From CAVOBC01 sp963693635 (GTDB lineage Bacteria; Pseudomonadota; Gammaproteobacteria; Pseudomonadales; Azotimanducaceae): a stretch of 13,534 bases of DNA. Positions within the stretch are counted from its first letter, which is position 1. The number at the start of each line of letters is the position of its first letter. The translations under genes were made by a program, and so were the position numbers. The notes beneath the pieces were generated by a model. That model was not told the DNA's origin, did not search any database, and saw only the letters and a list, made by a program, of their open reading frames with translations. The DNA is taken from positions 1 through 13,534 of the forward strand of contig CAVOBC010000101.1 of assembly GCA_963693635.1 (NCBI GenBank). Direction: 5' to 3'. Below, piece by piece: positions 1 through 7,271 of the stretch.

Positions 1-729
1 GTTGGCCACGTGACCAAGGACGGCAGCCTTGCGGGGCCGCGCATTCTTGAACACATGATCGATTGCTTCATCAATCTGGAAGGTGATGAAGACGGCCGAT
101 TCCGAACGCTGCGCAGCATCAAGAATCGGTTCGGTGCGGTCAATGAACTGGGCATCTTTGCGATGACCGACAAGGGCCTTATGGAGGTTGCCAATCCGTC
201 GGCGATCTTCCTGTCGCGCGGTGATGAGCCCACCCCGGGCAGCGTGGTCATGGTGGTGTGGGAAGGTACCCGCCCGCTTCTCGTGGAGGCGCAGGCGCTG
301 GTGGATGAGAGTGGACTCGGTAATCCGCGCCGGGTTGCCGTCGGCTTCGAGCAGAATCGCCTGGCCATGCTGCTCGCAGTTCTGCACCGGCACGGCGGCA
401 TCGCGGTTGGCGACCAGGATGTCTTCGTCAACGCGGTCGGCGGCATCCGGGTAACGGAGACGAGCAGTGACCTCGCTTTGCTGCTCGCGATCATCTCCAG
501 TTTTCGTGATCGTGCGCTCGACCATGGTCTGGTCTGCTTCGGTGAAGTTGGACTGTCAGGTGAAATTCGCCCGGTCCCGAATGGACAGGAGCGGTTGCGG
601 GAAGCGGCCAAGCACGGCTTCAAACGTGCGATCGTGCCCCGCGCTAATTTGCCGCGGCAAGCGATTCCGGGCATGGCGATCATGCCGGTTGCGAAACTGA
701 CCGATGCCCTCGAAGTGATGTATGAGTAG
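1..729 (+). CDS. radA: DNA repair protein RadA, C-terminal part (5' end outside window)
   Basis: RadA (Sms) is a RecA-like ATPase with a Lon-like C-terminal domain that promotes branch migration in recombinational repair. The frame is open from base 1, so the gene starts outside the window; the GTG at 10 encodes an internal Val. About 242 residues are visible, roughly the second half of a usual ~455-residue protein. The family hallmark KNRFG (bases 124-138) is followed by a segment reading GIFAMTDKGL. The Lon-protease-like domain then follows, with GGIAVGDQDVFVNAVGGIRV and a GEVGLSGEIRPV stretch near the end. The N-terminal zinc finger and Walker A motif would lie upstream and cannot be checked. 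No frame damage is seen. It is probably not in an operon with the next gene, because 99 bases separate them. Identification is from recognised motifs and is secure. Confidence 0.95.
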   Translation, partial: VGHVTKDGSLAGPRILEHMIDCFINLEGDEDGRFRTLRSIKNRFGAVNELGIFAMTDKGLMEVANPSAIFLSRGDEPTPGSVVMVVWEGTRPLLVEAQALVDESGLGNPRRVAVGFEQNRLAMLLAVLHRHGGIAVGDQDVFVNAVGGIRVTETSSDLALLLAIISSFRDRALDHGLVCFGEVGLSGEIRPVPNGQERLREAAKHGFKRAIVPRANLPRQAIPGMAIMPVAKLTDALEVMYE

Positions 730-828
730 CGGGTTCACCTCGTGGCGGTGTGCAGGCAGATCGGGTATGTCGATTGATCGGCCTGGCTGCGAACCCGTTA
801 GCGGTCTGGGGACAAAAAAGGAGTGAAT

Positions 829-1798
829 GTGGATATTGCGATGCTACGCACGATAGTTCTGGGCGCTGCCTTTGGGGCGTTGACGGCGATGTGGGCCCCT
901 GACGCCCATTCCGAAAAGGCTGCAGTACTGCAGCCCGCGGGCGCGGATGAGACGGTGGTGTATCTCTTTCGCTACGGCAGGTTCACGGGCGCCGCCTTCC
1001 GGCCGTGGTCGACCATGAACCGGTGGCTGCGCTTGGCAACAAGCGTTATGTCAGGTTGGTGCTCAAGGCGGGTGTGAATACCCTTAACCCGGCCCAGCAG
1101 GGGGCGCCGATTGCGTCGGTCGCGCTCGATAATCTCGCAGGCGAATCAGTCTATCTGACCTGGCGATGTTGCAAGACCGACGAACTGACGCGGATCGAGG
1201 CGGACGAGGCCACTGCGCTGCTCCGGAAGATGAAGCCTGCAAAACCGGTTAAGTCGATTCGCTCGAATCCCCAGGAGATGATCGTGCTGTCGAATCTGAC
1301 CCGGATGGGTATCGATTTGATGGTTCCTGCCGATCCGTCGGCGTCGATGTCGTCGCGGCAACACGCGACTGGGACGTTTTGCGAAAAAAAGAGGCACCTA
1401 AACTGCGTTTCGGCGTCTGGAGTCAGGACGGCTATCTCGGGTCGTTGCGCGCGCGTGAGGCGTTCTCTGTGAAGCTGCCACCGGGCGAGCACTTTTTCTT
1501 TGCGGCTAATCTCGGCGCGAGCGTCATGCGGGGTCAGCTAGAGGCGGGGAAACGTTACTACGCGCTCGTCGACTATGGCGTCATGTTCGGACGCGTACGT
1601 TTGACGCCTCTGACGGCGCCAGAAGATCCCGACAAATTACTGAAGGATGTGGATTGGGTGCGGCTCGACCCGGCGCTGGTGACCGATGCGGTGCGGGATC
1701 GTGAGCGGTGCCTTGGCGAGCATATACGGGACGCTGGCGACAAGATTGGGCGCGGCGAACTGGGTTCGACGGAGTTGGGCCCCGCTCAGGCGTTCTGA
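829..1798 (+). pseudogene. Exported protein with two DUF2846-like regions, split by two -1 frameshifts
   Basis: Three consecutive reading frames together make one protein of about 320 residues. AAGGAG at 818-823 favours a GTG start at 829 (5-base spacing); ATG 841 is the alternative. The N-terminus (LRTIVLGAAFGALTAMWA) is a signal peptide, so the product would be periplasmic or outer-membrane associated. The first region, VVYLFRYGRFTGAAFRP, continues one frame over as VVDHEPVAALGNKRYVRL after a shift near 1000-1008. The second shift, near 1338-1343, moves from VPADPS to VDVVAATRDWDVL. A second similar region follows (KLPPGEHFFFAANL, then RYYALVDYG). Both regions resemble the DUF2846 lipoprotein-like fold, where a name-specific function is not known. 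Each shift fits loss of one base from a G or C run, so either recent gene decay or sequencing/assembly errors could explain them. Everything downstream stays open to the TGA at 1796-1798. The assignment to DUF2846 is by pattern and tentative. Confidence 0.65.
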
Positions 1799-1826
1799 CG
1801 GTACAGTCGCGGGTTTGGGCGCACGG

Positions 1827-2201
1827 CTACTGCTTGCCCGTCATGAAGTCGACAACGGCCTTCAGTTCAGCGTCTGTACAGTCATCACAGGTGCCGCGAG
1901 GCGGCATACTGACGCCCATTCCCTCAATGGTATTGGCGTAAAGCTCCTGCATGCCATAGCTCAACCGATCCTCCCAATCGAACGCTTCTCCGGGAATGGG
2001 AGCGCCCTGCACACCTTCTTCGTGGCAGACGATGCAGGCCTTCTCATAGATGGTGACGACACGCGCGGAGGGTTTTGCCATTGGCGCTTCGCCCGGCTTC
2101 TTTACGGGGGCGCTGGCCCCGTTGGCGGCGGTCGCCGCGACCCCCGCGAGCAAAAAGATGAGTGCGAGGCGGGGCAGACGGGAAATTGGGGTGCTTGTCA
2201 T
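1827..2201 (-). CDS. Periplasmic cytochrome c5-type monohaem cytochrome c
   Basis: This is a small soluble electron carrier of class I cytochromes, 124 residues long. Residues 1-30 (MTSTPISRLPRLALIFLLAG and an Ala-rich end) form a Sec signal peptide, placing it in the periplasm. The haem-binding motif CIVCH is at residues 56-60. Met99 in the segment GVSMPPRG is the likely sixth iron ligand. Cys105 and Cys108 (CDDC) followed by TDAELKAVVDFM match the extra disulfide and final helix typical of cytochrome c5. The frame is open further upstream, but that stretch has no signal peptide at its start and overlaps the dehydrogenase gene, so ATG at 2199-2201 is the sensible start; no strong Shine-Dalgarno sequence is visible. 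It diverges from the PQQ dehydrogenase with 54 bases between, and is probably that enzyme's electron acceptor. The partner role is inferred from position only. Confidence 0.92.
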   Translation of the reverse strand: MTSTPISRLPRLALIFLLAGVAATAANGASAPVKKPGEAPMAKPSARVVTIYEKACIVCHEEGVQGAPIPGEAFDWEDRLSYGMQELYANTIEGMGVSMPPRGTCDDCTDAELKAVVDFMTGKQ

Positions 2202-2255
2202 CCGCGAGAGAATCACATAGAAGTGACTGCCTAACAACAGATCCGGAACGAACGG
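2202..2255. promoter_or_regulatory. Short divergent intergenic region between cytochrome c5 and PQQ dehydrogenase
   Basis: Only 54 bases separate the two divergent start codons. Any promoters for both genes must lie here or overlap the coding starts, which makes shared control likely. I could not pick convincing -35/-10 boxes. A GGA-containing stretch just before ATG 2256 may be the dehydrogenase ribosome-binding site. Confidence 0.35.
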
Positions 2256-4193
2256 ATGGGGCTGTCGATGTTGAAGGTCCAGCGCAACGTCAAAGTGAGA
2301 ATCGGGCTTGGGGTGATGGCAGTGTGGTTTGCCCTTGCCGCAGCAGAGGGGGTGGCAGCTCACCACGGCAAGAAGTCGGCCACGGACACGGACTGGCCGT
2401 CCTACGCGAACACGCCGGGCTCGTCGAAATATGCGCCACTCAGTCAGATCAATGCGAAGACAGTCACGGGTCTCAAGGTCGCCTGGCAATGGGGGTCGCC
2501 TGACGAGGTGTTGATAAGTCAGAACCCGCGCCTCGCGGCGTTTGGCTACAAGAGCACGCCCATCAAGATTGGCAACACCCTGTATGTCAGTACGTCGCTC
2601 GGTCAGGTCGCGGCCCTTGACGCGGCGACGGGCAAGCAGAAGTGGCTGTTTGACACCAGGACCTGGGAGTCTGGCAGGCCAGCAAACCTTGGGTTCAATC
2701 ATCGCGGCGTTGCGTTTTGGACCGATGGCAAATCCCGGCGCATCCTGATGCCAACCAACAATGCGTACCTGTGGTCGTTGGACGCCGACACCGGCAAGCC
2801 GGATCCCGGATTCGGCGACAAGGGCAAGATTGATCTGACGATAGGCCTTGGCCGACCGGTAGAGCGAAGCCAGTACAGTGTGATGTCGACGCCGACGATC
2901 GTCGGCGACATCGTCATCGTTGGCTCATCGATTGGTGATCGGCCGAGAAACAAACAGGCCCCGCCGGGCCATGTTCGCGGGTTTGATGTCAAGACGGGTA
3001 AACGTGCGTGGATCTTTCACTCGATACCCCAGGATGGCGAATTCGGTAATGACACATGGCAGGACGGCTCGTGGCGCTACAGTGGCAATACCAACGTGTG
3101 GACGCTGATGAGCGCAGACCACGAGCTCGGCTATGTGTACCTGCCGTTCGGCACGCCGACCAACGATTATTACGGGGGGCACCGGCCCGGTGACAATCTG
3201 TTTGCAGAGACCCTCGTCTGCCTCGACGCTAAAACCGGCGAACGCGTCTGGCAGTTTCAGGGCGTTCATCACGGGCTGTGGGACTACGACTTTCCAGCAG
3301 CACCCAACCTCGTCGACATCGTTGTCGACGGCAAGCCGATCAAGGCAGTTGCACAGATCTCGAAGCAGGCGTTCGTCTATGTGCTCGACCGGGTGACCGG
3401 CGAGCCGGTATGGCCGATTGAGGAACGGCCGGTGCCACAGTCGGACGTGCCGGGTGAGAAGAGTTCGCCGACGCAGCCCTTTCCAACCAGGCCCGCGCCA
3501 TTCGACCGCCAGGGCGTCCGAATTGATGACCTGATCGATTACTCACCGGCGCTGCGCGCACAGGCGGTCGAGATCATCAGTCAGTACAAATATGGCCCGA
3601 TCTTCACGCCGCCGAGTCTTAAAGGCACGATACAGGTACCCGGCCATGGCGGTGGTGCTAACTGGAAGGGCGCCGCCTTTGACCCGGAAACGTCGCATCT
3701 GTACATCCCGTCCATGACGGCACCGGTCGTCATCAAGTTGAGACAACGTGACGACTCGGACATGCGCTACACGGTTGGCCGGGTCGGACAGGTGCGCGGC
3801 CCTGACCGGCTGCCCATCCTGAAGCCGCCGTACTCGCGGATCAGCGCCATTAATCTCAATACCGGCGACTACTCGTGGGTCAAGCCAAACGGCGAGGGCA
3901 TACGCCAGCAGATCATCGACAAGGGCCTGCCAGACCCCGGGCCGGTTGGCGTCGGTGGCTTTGGCTCGACGGGCCCGTTGCTGACGAAATCGTTGCTCTT
4001 CATCGGGCTGAACGACGGCAAGCCACTATTGAAGGCGATCGACAAGCAGACCGGTGACGTCGTGCACCAGGTGGAGTTGCCGGTGAATCCGACGGGTACG
4101 CCGATGACCTACATGGCGGGTGGCAAGCAGTACATTGCGATCGCCGGGGGCAATCGAACCGAAGCGATGCTGATGACGTTGAGTCTGCCTTAG
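2256..4193 (+). CDS. PQQ-dependent dehydrogenase (quinoprotein glucose dehydrogenase-like), periplasmic
   Basis: This 645-residue quinoprotein oxidises an alcohol or sugar using pyrroloquinoline quinone and passes the electrons on. Residues 1-35 form a signal peptide (hydrophobic GLGVMAVWFALAAAEGVAA), so it acts in the periplasm. The eight-bladed propeller is visible as repeats of the type xDAxTGKxxW: about residues 119-130, 173-181, 243-252, 322-332, 376-386, 532-539 and 602-608. The signature HHGLWDYDFPAAPNLVD (338-354) and the Lys before FVYVLDRVTGEPVWPIEERP (Lys370) match the glucose-dehydrogenase branch, where the corresponding Asp and Lys are catalytic or PQQ-contacting. The only cysteine is Cys322, so the vicinal Cys-Cys disulfide of methanol/ethanol dehydrogenases is absent. 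There is no N-terminal membrane domain, unlike E. coli Gcd, and no fused cytochrome domain; the neighbouring cytochrome c5 probably takes the electrons. The substrate cannot be told from sequence. No PQQ biosynthesis genes are present in the window. Confidence 0.93.
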   Translation: MGLSMLKVQRNVKVRIGLGVMAVWFALAAAEGVAAHHGKKSATDTDWPSYANTPGSSKYAPLSQINAKTVTGLKVAWQWGSPDEVLISQNPRLAAFGYKSTPIKIGNTLYVSTSLGQVAALDAATGKQKWLFDTRTWESGRPANLGFNHRGVAFWTDGKSRRILMPTNNAYLWSLDADTGKPDPGFGDKGKIDLTIGLGRPVERSQYSVMSTPTIVGDIVIVGSSIGDRPRNKQAPPGHVRGFDVKTGKRAWIFHSIPQDGEFGNDTWQDGSWRYSGNTNVWTLMSADHELGYVYLPFGTPTNDYYGGHRPGDNLFAETLVCLDAKTGERVWQFQGVHHGLWDYDFPAAPNLVDIVVDGKPIKAVAQISKQAFVYVLDRVTGEPVWPIEERPVPQSDVPGEKSSPTQPFPTRPAPFDRQGVRIDDLIDYSPALRAQAVEIISQYKYGPIFTPPSLKGTIQVPGHGGGANWKGAAFDPETSHLYIPSMTAPVVIKLRQRDDSDMRYTVGRVGQVRGPDRLPILKPPYSRISAINLNTGDYSWVKPNGEGIRQQIIDKGLPDPGPVGVGGFGSTGPLLTKSLLFIGLNDGKPLLKAIDKQTGDVVHQVELPVNPTGTPMTYMAGGKQYIAIAGGNRTEAMLMTLSLP

Positions 4194-4220
4194 GGCGGCG
4201 TCGTGCGCTGACTTACGCCC
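4192..4220. terminator. Weak hairpin between convergent genes
   Basis: AGGGCG at 4192-4197 pairs with CGCCCT at 4215-4220 across an 18-base loop. It lies between the convergent ends of the PQQ dehydrogenase and the zinc-ribbon gene. There is no T-run on either side, so this is only a possible bidirectional transcription end. Confidence 0.25.
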
Positions 4221-4235
4221 TGGGCGGCGTTTGCG

Positions 4236-4774
4236 TCAGCGGGTGTTGCTTCGAAGATACTTCAGCATCTCGCGCTTTTCAGGGTGTGCGTCGATCCAGC
4301 CTGCGATGTTCCTGATCTTCGCGTAGTCGTCCTCGCCGAGCCTCGCCAGGTACAAGCGCTTGGTAACGTTGGCGGCGTCCGTGCCACGCAAGTGTCGTTG
4401 CCACGGCTCGGTCGTAATCCCGGTCAGCTTGCCTGCAGCGCCAGGTGTTTGATGAGGCCCCACTCGCCGCTGTCGAGCCAGATGTCGTCGCACGATGTGC
4501 AGATGTCGACAAAGTTCTGGTGATCGGTCGAGACGCGGTACTTCAGCATGATCCGTGAGCAGCGCTGGCAGATAAGCGCGCTCGTATTGTCGGCCGGTAG
4601 TGGCACGTCGACGGTTGCCGTAGTTTCTGCAGCGACCGCGTTCTCCTCTGACCACGCGCGGTAGTTCAAAAAATCGATGTGCACGCCGCCGCAACTGTCG
4701 CATTCGCGTGGCGGTAAACCGTGATCGAGTTTCACGGGTTTGAGCACACGCCCGACGCAGCGGTAACAATCCAT
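4236..4774 (-). pseudogene. Double zinc-ribbon (TFIIB-type, zf-TFIIB-like) protein with a -1 frameshift
   Basis: The first frame starts at ATG 4774 and gives 116 residues ending at TGA (4424-4426). It holds two zinc ribbons: Cys3/Cys6 with Cys25/Cys28 (ECDSCGG), and Cys69/Cys72 (CQRC) with Cys92/Cys95 followed by DDIWLDSGEW, the hallmark of the zf-TFIIB family. The real protein continues in the next frame from about 4433 for 65 more residues: GKLTGITTEPWQRHL, then LYLARLGEDDYAKIRNIAGW, then a PEKREMLKYLRSN tail. Family members carry just such a tail (a segment with EEDYxxIRxIxxWLxxHPxRxxLLxYLR). Reading cag-ggc in place of cag-gc near 4432-4433 restores one protein of about 179 residues, so one G appears to be missing. 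Function is unknown beyond metal binding. Whether the shift is real or a read error cannot be decided here. Confidence 0.72.
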
Positions 4775-5133
4775 AGATCGGCCTCTGTTGGTTTGCCCCC
4801 TCCGTGGGTTCTTTCCCCTGAGGTAAGAAGGTAAAAGGTTAGAGAGGTAGAGAGGTGGAGAGGTAGAGAGGTAGAGATGTCGGGAGGTTAAGAGGTAGAG
4901 AGATTAACCAACGTACCAATTCCCGTCGATTTGCCGCTGACGACCTGTCGAATTCAAGGCCTGCGTGGTTGCATCCGCATCGAATGGGTTTGAAGCCAGT
5001 TGCGTTCTCGCTCGTTTTCGCTCCTGAGCTTGTCAGGTCCGGGCGGCGCTGCTCGTGACGGATATCCAACCCGGTCGGTGCCCTGACCGGCTGCCGTTCC
5101 GCCGATCTGTGAGGAGCTATTGGTGACGAGCAG
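4775..5133. other. Gene-free stretch between zinc-ribbon gene and remnant after ettA
   Basis: About 360 bases carry no convincing gene on either strand. The stretch contains the tandem repeat described separately and two small hairpins: CCTGA/TCAGG at 5023-5037, and CCGGTC/GACCGG near 5071-5090. Presumably it includes the promoter of the zinc-ribbon gene on its left side and the transcription end of the ettA unit on its right side, but I see no clear boxes or T-runs. Confidence 0.5.
4822..4905. repeat. Imperfect tandem repeat, 8-bp unit GGTAGAGA
   Basis: The 8-base unit GGTAGAGA recurs about eight to ten times with single-base variants (GGTTAGAGA, GGTGGAGA, TGTCGGGA, GGTTAAGA). The cleanest block is 4838-4880. 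One strand is purely purine-rich with T, the other rich in CTCT. It lies in non-coding DNA upstream of the zinc-ribbon gene and could vary in copy number by slippage. Confidence 0.85.
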
Positions 5134-5451
5134 TTAGTGAAAGACTCTCTGTGAAAAGCTCTCGGTAAAAGCTACGAGCCGAGTGGACCTCGCAACGAGC
5201 GACTGAAACTGTATCTTCTCGGCAGCAGACAGGTGCGCCTAGTCGTCAAGCCGGCGCGCATACAGGCTGGCCAAGTGAGGGTCCGTGAGCAGGTGGCGGT
5301 ATCCGGAAAACGAGCGGTAGGTTTCGCCCGTCGCGGTCTCGTTCACGACCTTTGTGTTCAGACGAATCTGAATGGCGAGATAAGCGAGCGTCACAATGAC
5401 GCCGGCTGCGCCGGCGACCTCGCCGATCGCACCTATGGCTTCCCAGTTCAT
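5134..5451 (-). pseudogene. Membrane-anchored hypothetical protein, interrupted by an amber codon
   Basis: ATG at 5449-5451 is preceded by a full AGGAGG (plus-strand CCTCCT at 5459-5464) at a good distance. It lies 24 bases after the ettA stop, so the two are probably co-transcribed. The product begins NWEAIGAIGEVAGAAGVIVT with one transmembrane helix, then LAYLAIQIRLNTKVV, matching a common uncharacterised family whose members are usually 150-200 residues. The frame hits TAG at 5239-5241 after 70 codons (YARRLDD). Past that TAG, in the same frame, the family-like sequence resumes (HLSAAEKIQFQSLVARSTRL, then VAFTESFSQRVFH) to TAA at 5134-5136. The amber codon is one C-to-T change from CAG (Gln). 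The C-terminal third of the family is missing after 5134. This looks like a gene in decay; a short 70-residue product could still be made because the ribosome site is intact. Confidence 0.6.
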
Positions 5452-5475
5452 CACAACGCCTCCTCGGCAGCGCAG

Positions 5476-7143
5476 TCAGCCAAGCCGCTTGAACTTCATC
5501 CGTGATGGTGCAGCGCCATCACCTCGGCGTTTCTTGCGGTCGGCCTCATATTCCGAGTAGTTGCCGTCATACCACTCGGCCTTGCTGTCACCTTCGAAGG
5601 CGAGGATGTGCGTGGCGACACGATCCAGAAACCAGCGGTCGTGCGAGATCACCATGATGGTTCCTGGGAACACCATGATGGCTTCTTCGAGCGCACGGAG
5701 GGTTTCGACATCCAGATCGTTGGTCGGCTCGTCCAGCAGTATCAGATTGCCACCCAGTTTAAGCACTTTGGCCAGGTGCAGACGGTTCCGTTCGCCACCT
5801 GACAGGTCTTTGACGAACTTTTGCTGATCAGTGCCCTTGAAGTTGAAGCGGGCGACGTACGCGCGCGAGGGTATCTCGTACTTGTCGATCTGCAGGATCT
5901 CGTTGCCCTCCGAGATTTCCTCCCACACGGTGTGTTCGCCCACCAGGTCTTCGCGGCTCTGATCCACATAGGCGAGTTTGACTGTCTCGCCGACGCGCAC
6001 GGTGCCGGCATCCGGCTGCTCGGTGCCTGCAATCATCTTGAAAAGCGTGGATTTGCCAGCGCCGTTGCCGCCGATAATGCCAACGATGCTCCCGGCCGGG
6101 ATCGAGAACGACAAATCGTCCATCAGGAGGTCGCCGCCGAAGCCTTTCTTGACGCCATCGACTTGTACAACGAGATCGCCGAGGCGAGGCCCGGGCGGAA
6201 TGTAGAGTTCGAGGGTCTCATTGCGGGTCTGGAATTCCTGAGATGACAATTCATCGAAACGCTGCATGCGCGCACGGTTTTTCGCTTGTCGCGCGCGGGG
6301 TGCGGCACGAACCCACTCAAGTTCTGCCTTGATGGACTTCTGCCGGGCGACCTCCTGCCGCGACTCAGTCTCAAGGCGCTTCTCCTTCGCTTCGAGCCAT
6401 GTTGTGTAGTTGCCCTCGTACGGGATGCCGTGGCCACGGTCCAACTCCAGGATCCAACCGGCAACGTTGTCCAGGAAATAGCGGTCGTGGGTGATCGCGA
6501 CCACCGTCCCCGGATACTCTGCCAGAAAGCGTTCAAGCCAGCCTACGCTTTCAGCGTCCAGATGGTTGGTCGGTTCGTCCAGGAGCAACATCTCCGGACT
6601 CGAAAGGAGCAGGCGGCAGAGGGCGACCCGGCGCCGTTCGCCCCCCGAGATTTTGGAGACGTCCGCATCCCAGGGCGGCAGGCGCAGGGCGTCGGCTGCG
6701 ATCTCGAGCTTGCGGTCGACCTCCCAACCGTTAACGGCGTCGATCTGGGTTTGCAGTTCGCCCTGCTTTTCGAGCAACTCGGTCATTTCGTCGTCGCTCA
6801 TCGGCTCCGCGAAACGATCGCTGATCACGTTGAAATCATCGATCAGACGGGTGATCTCAACCACACCTTCGGCGACGTTGCCGCGCACGTCCTTGGTCTC
6901 GTCCAGGCCCGGTTCCTGTGACAGGTAGCCGACTTTCAAATCCTTTTGGGGGCGCGCTTCGCCCAGATGCTCCGTGTCGATACCGGCCATGATTTTTAAC
7001 AGCGTCGACTTGCCGGCGCCGTTCAGGCCCAGAACACCGATCTTTGCCCCCGGAAAAAACGACAGCGAAATGTTGCTCAGGATCTCGCGGTTGGGCGGAA
7101 CGATCTTGCCGACCCGGTTCATGGTGTAAACGTACTGTGCCAT
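5476..7143 (-). CDS. ettA: Energy-dependent translational throttle protein EttA (ABC-F ATPase)
   Basis: EttA binds the ribosomal E site and tunes the first peptide bond according to the ATP/ADP ratio. The protein is 555 residues, the same as E. coli EttA, and has no membrane domain. The first ABC domain has Walker A GLNGAGKST (about 39-47), the signature ISGGERRRVALCRLL and Walker B MLLLDEPTNHLD. The arm insertion lies between Walker A and the signature (DETKDVRGNVAEGVVEITRL onwards). The linker is charged (RQEVARQKSIKAELEWVR). The second domain has GGNGAGKST, LSGGERNRLHLAKVL and LILLDEPTNDLD. Both Walker B motifs keep the catalytic Glu. The basic C-terminus (SRMKFKRLG) also fits EttA rather than Uup or the resistance ABC-F groups. 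It is divergent from nrdR and followed closely by the interrupted membrane-protein gene. Confidence 0.97.
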   Translation of the reverse strand: MAQYVYTMNRVGKIVPPNREILSNISLSFFPGAKIGVLGLNGAGKSTLLKIMAGIDTEHLGEARPQKDLKVGYLSQEPGLDETKDVRGNVAEGVVEITRLIDDFNVISDRFAEPMSDDEMTELLEKQGELQTQIDAVNGWEVDRKLEIAADALRLPPWDADVSKISGGERRRVALCRLLLSSPEMLLLDEPTNHLDAESVGWLERFLAEYPGTVVAITHDRYFLDNVAGWILELDRGHGIPYEGNYTTWLEAKEKRLETESRQEVARQKSIKAELEWVRAAPRARQAKNRARMQRFDELSSQEFQTRNETLELYIPPGPRLGDLVVQVDGVKKGFGGDLLMDDLSFSIPAGSIVGIIGGNGAGKSTLFKMIAGTEQPDAGTVRVGETVKLAYVDQSREDLVGEHTVWEEISEGNEILQIDKYEIPSRAYVARFNFKGTDQQKFVKDLSGGERNRLHLAKVLKLGGNLILLDEPTNDLDVETLRALEEAIMVFPGTIMVISHDRWFLDRVATHILAFEGDSKAEWYDGNYSEYEADRKKRRGDGAAPSRMKFKRLG

Positions 7144-7271
7144 TGACGTGCCGTGCTGCGTGGAAGCGCGGATTGTAACGCTATGGATCGCGGCAGGCGC
7201 GGGAAATCACGGGTTTGGGCGCGGGCCTTGAAAACGAGTAGAATCGCTGCCCCATTTTGTGACAGACCTCC
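7144..7271. promoter_or_regulatory. Divergent promoter region ettA / nrdR
   Basis: This 128-base region separates the two divergent starts. Towards nrdR, TTGGGC (7215-7220) and TAGAAT (7239-7244) have an 18-base spacer and make a plausible sigma-70 promoter. Towards ettA, TACAAT (plus-strand ATTGTA at 7172-7177) is a good -10 but has no clear -35. I see no NrdR-box pair here. These are pattern-based guesses. Confidence 0.35.

Noticed and set aside
730..828. Hairpin CGGGTTC (730-736) with GAACCCG (791-797) after radA
   Set aside because: The loop of more than 50 bases and lack of a T-run make a terminator unlikely.
2202..2702. N-terminal extension of the cytochrome frame (minus strand open for 291 codons)
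   Set aside because: The extra ~167 residues are Arg/His-rich, have no domain, run antisense through the PQQ dehydrogenase, and would place the signal peptide in the middle of the protein.
4822..4905. CRISPR-like array
   Set aside because: Units are only 8 bases, directly adjoining and without spacers.
5561..6928. Several open frames of 88-211 codons on the plus strand across ettA
   Set aside because: They are antisense shadows of a perfectly conserved 555-residue EttA, caused by high GC codon use; none has a recognisable domain.
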